DNA of 64,000 nucleotides from Sphingomonas sp. (GTDB taxonomy: Bacteria; Pseudomonadota; Alphaproteobacteria; Sphingomonadales; Sphingomonadaceae), in the NCBI RefSeq assembly GCF_030145815.1, contig NZ_JAIXHL010000022.1:1-64000 (forward strand). The letters are read 5' to 3'. The notes beneath the pieces are model-generated. The model was not told the DNA's origin, made no database searches, and saw nothing but the letters and a program-made list of their open reading frames with translations. A program made the position numbers and the translations under genes. Shown here piece by piece: positions 34,323-43,143 of the stretch. The first letter of the stretch is position 1. Every line of letters begins with the position of its first letter.

Positions 34323-35549
34323 ATGAACATCCTCGTCCTCACCCATTATTACCCGCCGGAGGTGAATGCCCCCGCGTCGCGCCTGTCCGAACATGCGCGC
34401 GTGTGGGCGCAGGCGGGGCATGACGTGACGGTCGTCACCTGCGTCCCCAACCACCCGACCGGCCAGCCCTATCCCGGCTATCGCAACCGACTGTGGCAGG
34501 AGGAGGCGCGCGACGGCGTGCGCGTGATCCGGCTGTGGACCTGGCTCGCGGCGAATGAGGGATTTCTCCCGCGTATCGCCAATTACGTGTCCTATCTGTT
34601 GTCCGTGTGCCTGTGGATGTGGCGCCTACCCAAGGCGGACGTGGTGCTATCCACCTCCCCGCAATTCTTCTGCGGGCTGACTGGCTGGCTGCTCAAGCGC
34701 AAACGGCGGCCGTGGGTGCTGGAAATCCGCGACCTGTGGCCGGAGAGCATCGTCACCGTCGGCGCGATGAAGCGCGGCGCGGCGATCAAGCTGCTCGAGG
34801 CGATCGAGGCCTTCGCCTATCGCCAGGCCGATCTGGTCGTGTCGGTCACCGACGGCTTCGTGCCGCATATCCGCGAACGTCGTGGCGACGGCAGAATCGC
34901 GGTCATCAAGAACGGCGTGGATCTCACCACCTTCACCACCCCCGATGCGGCGGCGGAGACCGAATTCCGCGCCGCGCACGGCCTGACCGGCAAGTTCGTC
35001 GCCGCCTATGTCGGCACCCATGGCATGGCGCATAAGCTGGACACCGTGCTTGAAGCCGCCGAGCTGCTGCGCGACCGCAGCGACATCGCCTTTCTGCTGG
35101 TCGGCGACGGGGCGGAGCGCGAGCGGCTGGTCGCCGAAGTTGCCGCGCGCGGTCTGACCAACGTCGTGATGCTCGGCCAGCAGCCCAAATCGGCGATGCC
35201 CGGCATCTGGGCGGCGAGCGACGCGGCTTTGGTGCTGCTGCGCCGGGTCGACACGTTCAAGACCGTGATCCCGTCCAAGATGTTCGAGGCGATGGCGATG
35301 GCCTGCCCGATGATCCTGGGCGTCGAGGGCGAGGCCAAGGCGCTGATGGAGGCAGGCGGCGCGGGGATCGCGATCACGCCCGAATCTGCAGCGGAGCTGG
35401 CGGCGGCGGTGACTCGGCTGGCCGACGATCCCGCATTTGCAGCGCAGCTGGGCGAATCGGGCCGCGGCTTCGTCGCGCAAGAGTTCGACCGCCGCGTGCT
35501 CGCCGAACGGCTGCTCGGCGAGATGCAGGCGCTGGTGGCGGCGCGATGA
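34323..35549 (+). CDS. Glycosyltransferase family 4 (WbuB-like)
   Basis: The protein has 408 residues and the two-domain GT-B fold. The N-terminal ILVLTHYYPPEVNAPASRL and the LEIRDLWPESIVTVGAM segment are typical of WbuB-type fucosamine or N-acetyl-sugar transferases. The C-terminal NDP-sugar site includes FVAAYVGTHGMAHKLDTVLE, then VIPSKMFEAMAMACP with the usual EX7E-like glutamates. It begins 13 bases after asnB copy 1 and overlaps the heparinase-like gene by ATGA. The sugar transferred is not determinable. Confidence 0.88.
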   Translation: MNILVLTHYYPPEVNAPASRLSEHARVWAQAGHDVTVVTCVPNHPTGQPYPGYRNRLWQEEARDGVRVIRLWTWLAANEGFLPRIANYVSYLLSVCLWMWRLPKADVVLSTSPQFFCGLTGWLLKRKRRPWVLEIRDLWPESIVTVGAMKRGAAIKLLEAIEAFAYRQADLVVSVTDGFVPHIRERRGDGRIAVIKNGVDLTTFTTPDAAAETEFRAAHGLTGKFVAAYVGTHGMAHKLDTVLEAAELLRDRSDIAFLLVGDGAERERLVAEVAARGLTNVVMLGQQPKSAMPGIWAASDAALVLLRRVDTFKTVIPSKMFEAMAMACPMILGVEGEAKALMEAGGAGIAITPESAAELAAAVTRLADDPAFAAQLGESGRGFVAQEFDRRVLAERLLGEMQALVAAR

Positions 35550-37246
35550 GCCGCCTATCCCGCCTGCGCCGCAACGTCGCCTTTGCGCGGCATGTGCCGG
35601 TCGGCCAGTTGATCGCGCGCGCGCGGTTGACCGTGCAGCGCCGCCGCTCGCTCAAGTCGCCGCCGACGCTGGAAGGGCAGGCACCGGGCGTCCTCGAACC
35701 CGCCCCAACCCCGCCCGCCCCGCGCTTTCCGCCGCGCACCGGACAGGTCGCGCGCACCGACAGCGGCTGGCGCTTCACCTTTCTTGGACGCGCGGTCGCG
35801 ATGGGCGAGACGATCGACTGGGACGCCCCCGGCCCCGGCGTCGCCAACCAGCTGTGGCGGATGAACCTCCATTATATGGAATATCTGGAGGGCCTCCAAG
35901 CGGACGCAGGCCTCGACCTGATGCGCCAGTGGATCGCTGTCAACCCGCCGTGGCAGCCCGGCTACTGGCACGACAGCTGGAACAGCTACACCCTGTCGCT
36001 CCGCGTGGTGGTGTGGATGCAGCGGATCGCGGCCTGGGGCGTCGATCCCGGCGACCCGGCGCTGGCTCCGATCCATGCCAGCCTTGCCGAGCAATTGGCG
36101 TTCCTCGAACGCAATCTTGAGCTCGACATTGGCGGCAACCATCTCGTCAAGAATATCAAGGCGCTCAGCTGGGGCGCGGCGTTCTTTTCCGGCGCGAGTG
36201 CGGAGCGCTGGCGTGCCCGGGCGCTCGACCTGCTCGACAAGGAACTGGTGCGGCAGGTGCTGGCCGATGGCGTGCACTACGAACGCTCCCCCTCATACCA
36301 CGCGCAGGTGTTCGCCGACCTGATCGAGACGCGCGACGCGCTCGGCGCTGCGGCACCTGAAGCGCTCGACCGCACACTCGACGGCATGGCCCGCGCAACC
36401 GCGTTGCTCGCACATCCCGATGGCGGCCCCGCGCTGTTCAACGATGCTGGCCTGACCATGGCCTATGCGCCCGCCGATTGCCTGACCGCCTATACCGGCT
36501 CTACCGGGCGCGCAGTTCCGCAGCCGCAGGGTGGCTTCGCGCTCCCGACCGCAGGCTATTTCGGGCTGCACGCGCCGCTCCTGACCCTGCTTGCCGACCA
36601 TGGCCGGATCGGACCGGATGACCTGCCCGCGCATGCCCATGGCGATATCGGCAGCATCGAGCTGTCGGTCGCGGGACTGCGGATGATCGTGGATCAGGGT
36701 GTGTTCGAATATGTGCCGGGCGAGCGCCGGGATCAGAGCCGGAGTGCGCACACCCACAATGTTCTCGCACTCGACGGCGCGGAACCCGCAGACTTCTTCG
36801 GTGCCTTCCGCTGCGGCCGCCGCCCCCGCGTGTGGGTGAGCGATGCCGAGGTTCAGCCGGATTTGCTGACACTGGCGGGCGGCCATGACGGCTACACCCA
36901 CCTCCCCGGCAGCCCCATCGTTACCCGCCGGATCGAGGCACAGGGCGACACCATCCGCATCCACGACCGGATCGAGGGCGCGCACTGGCACGCCGCAACC
37001 TGGCGAATCCTGCTCCATCCCGAGTGCGAAACCACGCTCGATGGCGCCACTGCAACGCTCCGCCGCGGCGGCGCAGAGCTCACCATCCACGCATCGCAAC
37101 CGCTGCGTCTCGAAGCTGCAACATGGTGGCCCGACATGGGCCACGAATCATCCACGCAACGTCTGTGCTTGACACTCCCGGACGGTTGTTTTGAGAGCGA
37201 CGTCACATTCATGGCCGCGTCGGTCGGGGAAACGGGGCTTAAGTGA
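35546..37246 (+). CDS. Heparinase II/III family protein
   Basis: The protein has 566 residues. The N-terminal alpha/alpha toroid (about 85-330) has NLHYMEYL, HDSWNSYTLSLRV, and NHLVKNIKAL with the conserved His. The C-terminal beta-sandwich (about 350-560) has HAHGDIGSIELSVAGLRMIV and SRSAHTHNVLALDG. Heparinase-type lyases cleave uronate-containing polysaccharides. No signal peptide is apparent (the N-terminus is basic and non-hydrophobic), so it may act in the cytoplasm or need another route. It is translationally coupled to both neighbours (ATGA, GTGA). In many loci this family travels with the following oxidoreductase and a GT4. Confidence 0.9.
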   Translation: MSRLSRLRRNVAFARHVPVGQLIARARLTVQRRRSLKSPPTLEGQAPGVLEPAPTPPAPRFPPRTGQVARTDSGWRFTFLGRAVAMGETIDWDAPGPGVANQLWRMNLHYMEYLEGLQADAGLDLMRQWIAVNPPWQPGYWHDSWNSYTLSLRVVVWMQRIAAWGVDPGDPALAPIHASLAEQLAFLERNLELDIGGNHLVKNIKALSWGAAFFSGASAERWRARALDLLDKELVRQVLADGVHYERSPSYHAQVFADLIETRDALGAAAPEALDRTLDGMARATALLAHPDGGPALFNDAGLTMAYAPADCLTAYTGSTGRAVPQPQGGFALPTAGYFGLHAPLLTLLADHGRIGPDDLPAHAHGDIGSIELSVAGLRMIVDQGVFEYVPGERRDQSRSAHTHNVLALDGAEPADFFGAFRCGRRPRVWVSDAEVQPDLLTLAGGHDGYTHLPGSPIVTRRIEAQGDTIRIHDRIEGAHWHAATWRILLHPECETTLDGATATLRRGGAELTIHASQPLRLEAATWWPDMGHESSTQRLCLTLPDGCFESDVTFMAASVGETGLK

Positions 37247-39333
37247 AACAGGTCGAACAAAATTATCGCAGCGGCGTGCTGCGCCTGATCGAAGCGCCGG
37301 TGCCGCGCTCGGGCCGGGGTCGCAACCTGGTTGCCACGCGCGTCTCGCTGATCAGCGCGGGCACCGAAAAGCAGATCATCGACCTCGCGCGCAGCTCGCT
37401 CGCGGGGAAGGCGATGGCGCGGCCCGATCTCGTCCGCAAGACGCTGCAAAAGGTCCGCAACGAAGGGCTTTTGCCCACGGTGCAGAAGGTGTTCGCCAAG
37501 CTCGATACGCCGATCCCGCTCGGTTACAGCCTGGCCGGGACGGTGGTCGAAGCCGGGGCGGAAGCGGGCGGTTACGCAGTCGGCGACCGCATCGCCTGTG
37601 CCGGCGCGGCGGTGGCGAACCATGCCGAATACAACGCCGTGCCCAAGAACCTGTCGGTGCGCATCCCGGCGGGCGTGTGCGACGAGGCAGCGAGCTTCGT
37701 CACCCTTGGGGCCATCGCACTACAGGGCGTGCGCGTCGCCAACCCGACGCTCGGCGAGCGCGTCGTCGTCATGGGGCTCGGCCTGATCGGCCAGCTCACC
37801 GTACAGCTGCTCAAGGCCAATGGTTGCCGCGTGCTCGGCTTCGACCCCAATCCGGGCCGCGCCAAGCTGGCGCTGGAAATGGGCGCGGACGTCGCGGTCA
37901 GCGATGCGCTCGACGAAGCGGTGCGCGGCTTTACCGAAGGCTATGGCGCGGACGCGGTGATCGTCACTGCGTCGAGCAAATCCTCGACCCCGCCCAACCA
38001 GGCCGCCGAGATCAGCCGGATGAAGGGCCGCGTCGTCATGGTCGGCCTGACCGGCATGGAGATCGACCGCGAGCCCTTTTACAAGCGCGAGCTCGATCTG
38101 CGCCTGTCGATGTCCTACGGCCCCGGCCGCCACGACCCGGCCTATGAGCTGGAGGGGCATGACTATCCGCTCGCCTATGTCCGCTGGACCGAACAGCGCA
38201 ACATGCAGGCGTTCCTGGAGCTGGTGGCCGAAGGCCGCGTGACCCCGCTCAAGCTGGTCACCCACCGCTTCCCGATCGCGGAGGCGGAAGCCGCCTACAA
38301 GCTGATGGACACGGACGAACCGTTCCTCGCGATCCTGTTGACCTATCCGGAAACTCCCGCGCCGATCGCGCGGTCGATCCCGGTCAATCCCGGCGCGGCA
38401 GCGGCGACCGGGCGCGGCACCGCGTTCATCGGGTTCGGCAACTACGCCAAGTCGGTGCTGGTCCCCGCGCTCAAAAAGGCGAGCAAGGAGCGGCTGACCA
38501 CCGTCGTCACCTCGACCGGCCTGTCGGCGCATGACGCTGCGCAGCGCGAGGGCTTCGCCAATGCCGCGACCGATCCGCAGGCGGTGATGGACGATGCCGA
38601 CACCGATTGCGTGTTCATCGCCACCCGCCACGACAGCCATGCCAGCCTCGCCGCCGCAGCATTGCGCGCGGGCAAGCATGTGTTCGTCGAAAAGCCGCTG
38701 GCGCTCGACCATGACCAGCTTGCCGATGTCGTCGCGGCAGCAGAGGGCGCACCGGGCGTGCTGACGGTCGGGTTCAACCGCCGCTTCGCCCCGATGATGA
38801 TCGCGGCCAAGGGGGCGATCGCCTCACGCGCCGGGCCGATCGCGATGCATTATCGCGTCAATGCCGGGCATGTGCCGGGCGATAGCTGGCTGCACGGCGC
38901 ACAGGGCGGCGGGCGCATCGTGGGCGAAGCGTGCCACTTCGTCGACGCGCTCACCTTCCTCGCCGGGGGACCGCCGGTCTCGGTCAGCGCGTTCCGACCG
39001 GAGGGGATCGACGACACGGTTTCGGCCGTGCTGCGCTTTGCCGACGGATCGACCGGCACGATCCTCTATTCCTCGCTCGGCGATTCCTCGCTGCCCAAGG
39101 AGTATCTGGAGATTTTCGCCAGCGGCACGGTCGTCCGCCTCGACGATTTCCGCAAGCTGCACATCACCACCGGCGGCAAGACGACCACCCAAAGCGCCTC
39201 GGCACAGGACAAGGGGCAGGCGGGGCTGGTCAAGGCGTTCTACGCCGCTGCCCGCGACGGTGCCGCCGCGCCGATCCCGCTCGATGAGCTGATCGCGGTC
39301 AGCGAAGCGACGCTCGACATCGCCGGGGTGTGA
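37243..39333 (+). CDS. Two-domain oxidoreductase: zinc-type alcohol dehydrogenase + GFO/IDH/MocA
   Basis: The fusion protein has 696 residues. Residues 1-370 resemble medium-chain dehydrogenases (PLGYSLAGTVVEAGAEAGGY, RVVVMGLGLIGQLTVQLLKANG). Residues about 385-696 are a GFO/IDH/MocA oxidoreductase (GTAFIGFGNYAKSVLVPALK, GKHVFVEKPLALDHDQL with the catalytic-type EKP, and a GRIVGEACHFVDAL loop). Such bi-domain proteins are common beside heparinase II/III proteins in polysaccharide loci and presumably oxidise or reduce a sugar or sugar nucleotide. It starts with GTG overlapping the previous stop (GTGA). The substrate is unknown. Confidence 0.9.
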   Translation: MKQVEQNYRSGVLRLIEAPVPRSGRGRNLVATRVSLISAGTEKQIIDLARSSLAGKAMARPDLVRKTLQKVRNEGLLPTVQKVFAKLDTPIPLGYSLAGTVVEAGAEAGGYAVGDRIACAGAAVANHAEYNAVPKNLSVRIPAGVCDEAASFVTLGAIALQGVRVANPTLGERVVVMGLGLIGQLTVQLLKANGCRVLGFDPNPGRAKLALEMGADVAVSDALDEAVRGFTEGYGADAVIVTASSKSSTPPNQAAEISRMKGRVVMVGLTGMEIDREPFYKRELDLRLSMSYGPGRHDPAYELEGHDYPLAYVRWTEQRNMQAFLELVAEGRVTPLKLVTHRFPIAEAEAAYKLMDTDEPFLAILLTYPETPAPIARSIPVNPGAAAATGRGTAFIGFGNYAKSVLVPALKKASKERLTTVVTSTGLSAHDAAQREGFANAATDPQAVMDDADTDCVFIATRHDSHASLAAAALRAGKHVFVEKPLALDHDQLADVVAAAEGAPGVLTVGFNRRFAPMMIAAKGAIASRAGPIAMHYRVNAGHVPGDSWLHGAQGGGRIVGEACHFVDALTFLAGGPPVSVSAFRPEGIDDTVSAVLRFADGSTGTILYSSLGDSSLPKEYLEIFASGTVVRLDDFRKLHITTGGKTTTQSASAQDKGQAGLVKAFYAAARDGAAAPIPLDELIAVSEATLDIAGV

Positions 39334-40265
39334 TGACCCCGGACGCCCCCTCGATCACCGCGCTGATCATTTCCTTTAACGAGGAAGTGCATATCGCGCG
39401 GTGCATCGAGCGGATTCGTCCGCTGGTGCAGCGCATCGTCGTGGTCGACAGCTTCTCGACCGATCGCACGGTCGAGATCGCGCGAAGCCTGGGCGCCGAC
39501 GTCTATCAGAACCCGTTCACGACGCATGGCGCACAGGTGCAGTGGGGCGCCGACCACACCGGTATCGACACCGACTGGATCCTGCGCATGGATTGCGACG
39601 AGTATCTGGAAGCCGGTCTGCTCGACGCGCTGCGCACCCGCACGCCGGCGCTGCCCGACGATGTCTCGGCGCTTGACCTCAAGCTCAAGGTGATCTTTCG
39701 CGGCAAGTTCATCCGCTGGGGCGGCTATTACCGCACCTGGCTGACGCGCATGTGGCGGCCGGGCCGCGCGCGGATGGAAAGCCGCTGGATGGACGAGAAA
39801 TTGCTGATCGACAGCGGCCGGGTGGAGAAGATCATCGGCGGCGATCTGGTCGACGAGAATCTCCGCGACATCGGTTGGTGGACCGACAAGCACAACCGTT
39901 ATGCGACGCTGCAGATGATCGATTTCGTGCTGCGTGAACAGGGCGTGGTGCGCGACCATGACGAGCCCGGCGCGGTGACCCCGGCGGCGAAGTTCAAGCG
40001 ATTCCTGCGCCATACCGTCTATGGCGGCGCGCCGCTCTACCTGCGCGCGGTGCTCTATTTCGTGCAGCGTTATTTCCTGCGGCTCGGCTTTCTCGACGGG
40101 CGGCGCGGGTTCGTGTGGCATTCGCTGCACGGCTTCTGGTTCTTCATGCTGATGGACGCCAAGATCGACGAGGCGCGGATGCACATCGCCGCGCATGGGA
40201 TCGACAGCTTCCCCGACTATCTGAAGTCCCGCTACGGCATCATTTTCGCGCTCCCCGCGTCATGA
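39333..40265 (+). CDS. Glycosyltransferase family 2
   Basis: The product has 310 residues. The GT-A fold starts with ITALIISFNEEVHIARCIER and the nucleotide-sugar motif region VVDSFSTDRTVEIARSLGA, then WILRMDCDEYLEAGLLD holding the metal-binding DxD-type acids. A C-terminal hydrophobic amphipathic region (GFVWHSLHGFWFFMLM) suggests membrane association. The ATG at 39333 overlaps the previous stop in TGATG. The sugar specificity is unknown; an inverting beta-transferase is likely from the family. Confidence 0.9.
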   Translation: MTPDAPSITALIISFNEEVHIARCIERIRPLVQRIVVVDSFSTDRTVEIARSLGADVYQNPFTTHGAQVQWGADHTGIDTDWILRMDCDEYLEAGLLDALRTRTPALPDDVSALDLKLKVIFRGKFIRWGGYYRTWLTRMWRPGRARMESRWMDEKLLIDSGRVEKIIGGDLVDENLRDIGWWTDKHNRYATLQMIDFVLREQGVVRDHDEPGAVTPAAKFKRFLRHTVYGGAPLYLRAVLYFVQRYFLRLGFLDGRRGFVWHSLHGFWFFMLMDAKIDEARMHIAAHGIDSFPDYLKSRYGIIFALPAS

Positions 40266-41419
40266 GCGCGCGTTCAACGATCCTGATCCTGATCGGTGCA
40301 TTTTGGCCGGGGCATGAGGCGACAGGGCCGAACCTCAGCATCAAGGCGCTTTGCGAGACGCTCGGCGACCGGTTCGATTTCCGCATCGTCGCGCGCGATC
40401 GGGCCTTCGGTGCGGCGGAGCCGCTGGTCGAGTCCGGGCGCTGGCATGACCTTGGCTATGCCGAGGCGCATTATCTCCCCGTCGGTCGCACCGGCGCACA
40501 GGGGCTGGCGAAGCTGCTGCGCGAGACGCCGCACGATATCTTGCTGCTCAACGGCTTTTTCGACCGCGAATTCACCATTCCCGCGCTGATCGCGCGTCGC
40601 TTCGGACGCGGGTCGCGCGCACAAGTCATCCTCTCCCCCCGCGGCGAGTTTTCGGGCGGCGCGCTGGGGCTGAAGGGCGGGCGCAAGGCGGCCTATCGCC
40701 AGTTGGTCACCCTCGCGGGACTGATGCGCGGCGTGACCTTCCACGTCACCAGCGAGGCCGAGCGCGCCGATGTCCGCGCCGCCTTTCCCGGCCACCGCAT
40801 CGAACTGATCGGCAATGCCCGCCCGGCCTTCCCGCTCCCGACCCACCGCCCGCGCGGCGCGGGCGAGCCGTTCCGCGCCGCGTTCCTCGGCCGCATCTCG
40901 CCGGTCAAGGGCCTCGACGTCGCGCTGGAGACACTGGCGCAGGTCCGGGCGCCGGTCGCCTATTCCATCTACGGCCCGATCAGCGATCCCGCCTACTGGG
41001 CGCGCTGCCGCGAGCTGATCGCCGCGCTCCCCCCGCATGTCACCGCCGAACATCGCGGCGAACTCGCCAATGCCGATGTCGCCGCGGCGATGGCCGGGCA
41101 GGACCTGCTGTTCCTCCCCTCTCGCAGCGAGAATTTCGGTCATGCGATCTTCGAATCGCTCTGCTCGGGTACGCCGGTGCTGATCGGGACCGAGACGCCG
41201 TGGCGCGACCTTGCCGCCGACCATGCCGGGTTCGATCTGCCCCTCGACGACCGCGCGGCGCTGGCAGAGGCAATCGATACGCTCGCGCAACTGCCCGCCG
41301 ACGAACTGGCCGAATGGCGACAGGGTGCCCGCGCCCGCGCCGAAGCCTTCCTCGCTGGCAATGCAGCCGCCGCCGAGATGACCGCGCTGTTCCAGGAGCT
41401 GGCTGCCGGTGACGCTTGA
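40262..41419 (+). CDS. Glycosyltransferase, GT-B fold (family 4/1-like)
   Basis: The product has 385 residues. ILILIGAFWPGHEATGPNLS at the N-terminus and VILSPRGEFSGGALGLKGGR are typical of GT4 enzymes. The donor-site domain contains AAFLGRISPVKGLDVALETL and FLPSRSENFGHAIFESLCSG, with the EX7E motif E(NFGHAIF)E. It starts with ATGA overlapping the GT2 stop. A 72-base gap with no gene follows before the next start. The sugar specificity is unknown. Confidence 0.88.
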   Translation: MSARSTILILIGAFWPGHEATGPNLSIKALCETLGDRFDFRIVARDRAFGAAEPLVESGRWHDLGYAEAHYLPVGRTGAQGLAKLLRETPHDILLLNGFFDREFTIPALIARRFGRGSRAQVILSPRGEFSGGALGLKGGRKAAYRQLVTLAGLMRGVTFHVTSEAERADVRAAFPGHRIELIGNARPAFPLPTHRPRGAGEPFRAAFLGRISPVKGLDVALETLAQVRAPVAYSIYGPISDPAYWARCRELIAALPPHVTAEHRGELANADVAAAMAGQDLLFLPSRSENFGHAIFESLCSGTPVLIGTETPWRDLAADHAGFDLPLDDRAALAEAIDTLAQLPADELAEWRQGARARAEAFLAGNAAAAEMTALFQELAAGDA

Positions 41420-41491
41420 CCTTTCCCCACCCGTCTGCAATCCGCCGCGCGAGCTTCCGCACGCCCGCGCCGAAGGTCAGGGGGACCAGCA

Positions 41492-42373
41492 TTGACCGGA
41501 ACGACACCCCAGGGCGAGCTGCACCCGGGCGTCGCCGCGCGCACCGTGCGTGCGCTACGCGGCCTGCGCCATTTGCGCGGCTGGGGCTCGCTGGCCAATC
41601 GCCTTGCCGGCCCGACGGGCAGTTTCCGCGTCGCCAATGACGGCGTGTGGGTCGAGGGCGAACTGAACTCCTTCGTCGAGCGTCAGGCCTATCTGTTCGG
41701 CGGTTATGAGCGCGACGAGATCGCCGCGTTCCTCTCGCGCATCCCGGCCAACCGCCGCCGCACGATCCTCGACATCGGGGCGAATGTCGGCACGCATGCG
41801 CTGCAATTTTCGCGCGTGTTCGGCCAGGTGCACAGCTTCGAACCGAACCCGCTGGTGTTCGGCCGGCTTCAGCGCAACCTCGCGCTGAACAGTGCCACCA
41901 ACGTCACGCCGCACCAGCTCGGCCTCGGCGCGGAGCCGGGCAGCTTCCAGCTTTATTCGCCCGCTGGCGACAATGGCGGCCTCGGCACGCTCGTCACCAC
42001 CGACCAGTATGACGCCCCGCTCGAAGCGGTCGCAACTGTGCAGGTCGAACAGGGCGACGCCCTTCTCGCCCGGCTGAATGTCGGTCCGGTCGACGCGATC
42101 AAATGCGACGTGCAGGGTTTCGAGATTTCCGTGCTGCAGGGCTTGCAGGAAACGATCCGCCGCGACCGTCCGGTACTGTGGATCGAACTAGGCGGCGGCG
42201 CGCGCATCGCCGCCGATGAAGCGGCGCAGATCGTCGCCCTAGTCCCCGAACGCTCGCGCTTCTACCGTATCGCCGGGGTCCGTCACGGCGTGACCCATGG
42301 CATCGCGCTGCACGAATCCGCGCCCGACGCGCTGATGGGAGGCGATTACGTGATCGTGCCGGAGCCCGCATGA
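41492..42373 (+). CDS. FkbM family methyltransferase (second of five)
   Basis: The product has 293 residues. SAM motif I is ILDIGANVGTHALQFS, followed by VHSFEPNPLVFGRLQRNL and the FkbM motif IKCDVQGFEISVLQGLQE. It starts with TTG at 41492 with AGGGGG seven bases upstream; no better start exists near the conserved N-terminus. It is coupled by ATGA to another FkbM gene, so two distinct methyl transfers on the same polymer are likely. The acceptor is unknown. Confidence 0.86.
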   Translation: MTGTTPQGELHPGVAARTVRALRGLRHLRGWGSLANRLAGPTGSFRVANDGVWVEGELNSFVERQAYLFGGYERDEIAAFLSRIPANRRRTILDIGANVGTHALQFSRVFGQVHSFEPNPLVFGRLQRNLALNSATNVTPHQLGLGAEPGSFQLYSPAGDNGGLGTLVTTDQYDAPLEAVATVQVEQGDALLARLNVGPVDAIKCDVQGFEISVLQGLQETIRRDRPVLWIELGGGARIAADEAAQIVALVPERSRFYRIAGVRHGVTHGIALHESAPDALMGGDYVIVPEPA

Positions 42374-43143
42374 CCAGCCTTCGCACCCGCATCAACCGCA
42401 TCGTCGGCCCGATCCTCGCCAACCGCATGACCGGCGTGATCGCCGCCAAGCTGCTGCGCGACCGCATCCCGCATCGCGGGCTGACCATCGATACCAGCGA
42501 TCCCGTGGTGACGCCGGAGATCAAGGCGGCCCTGCTGCTCGGCGGCTATGAGAGCGGCGAATACCGGTTCGTCCAGCGCCACCTGCCGCGCGATATCGAC
42601 GTGGTCGAGCTGGGCGGCAGCCTTGGCGTCATCAGCTGCACCACCCGCCGCGCCATCGCGCCGGAGCGTCGCATGGTGATCGTCGAGGCTGACCCGCGCC
42701 TCGCCCGCTCGCTGCGCCGCAACCTCGCGCTCAACGGGTGTGAGACCAACACCACCGTCGCCGAAGTCGCGATCAGCTATGGCGGCGGCGATACCGTCGC
42801 GTTCGCGATGGGCGAAAGCTCGGTCTCGGGCCGCATCGCCAGCGAAGCGCCGGACCTTAAGACCGTTCAGGTGCCCGCGCGGACCTTGTCGGGCCTGCTC
42901 GACGAACATGGCATCACCGATTTCGCGCTGATCAGCGATATCGAGGGGGTCGAGTGGCAGATCCTGCGCCACGACCTTGACGCACTCGCCCGCGCGCGGA
43001 TCATCATCATGGAAACCCATGACAGCCGCGAGCATGGCACGCACCAACAGCTGGTCGCGACGCTGCTCGACAGCGGCCGCTTCCGCCTGATCGACAGCCA
43101 TGGGCCGGTGGTGGCGCTCCAGCCGGTGAACGCACATGGCTAA
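42370..43143 (+). CDS. FkbM family methyltransferase (third of five)
   Basis: The product has 257 residues. The SAM site is divergent, VVELGGSLGVISCTTRRAIA (Glu-Leu-Gly-Gly-Ser instead of Asp-Ile-Gly-Ala-Asn), followed by MVIVEADPRLARSLRRNLAL and the later acidic motif LISDIEGVEWQILRHDL. It is coupled to both the preceding FkbM gene (ATGA) and the following glycosyltransferase (eight-base overlap). It is more distantly related to the other FkbM copies in this locus, as judged by eye. Confidence 0.8.
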   Translation: MTSLRTRINRIVGPILANRMTGVIAAKLLRDRIPHRGLTIDTSDPVVTPEIKAALLLGGYESGEYRFVQRHLPRDIDVVELGGSLGVISCTTRRAIAPERRMVIVEADPRLARSLRRNLALNGCETNTTVAEVAISYGGGDTVAFAMGESSVSGRIASEAPDLKTVQVPARTLSGLLDEHGITDFALISDIEGVEWQILRHDLDALARARIIIMETHDSREHGTHQQLVATLLDSGRFRLIDSHGPVVALQPVNAHG

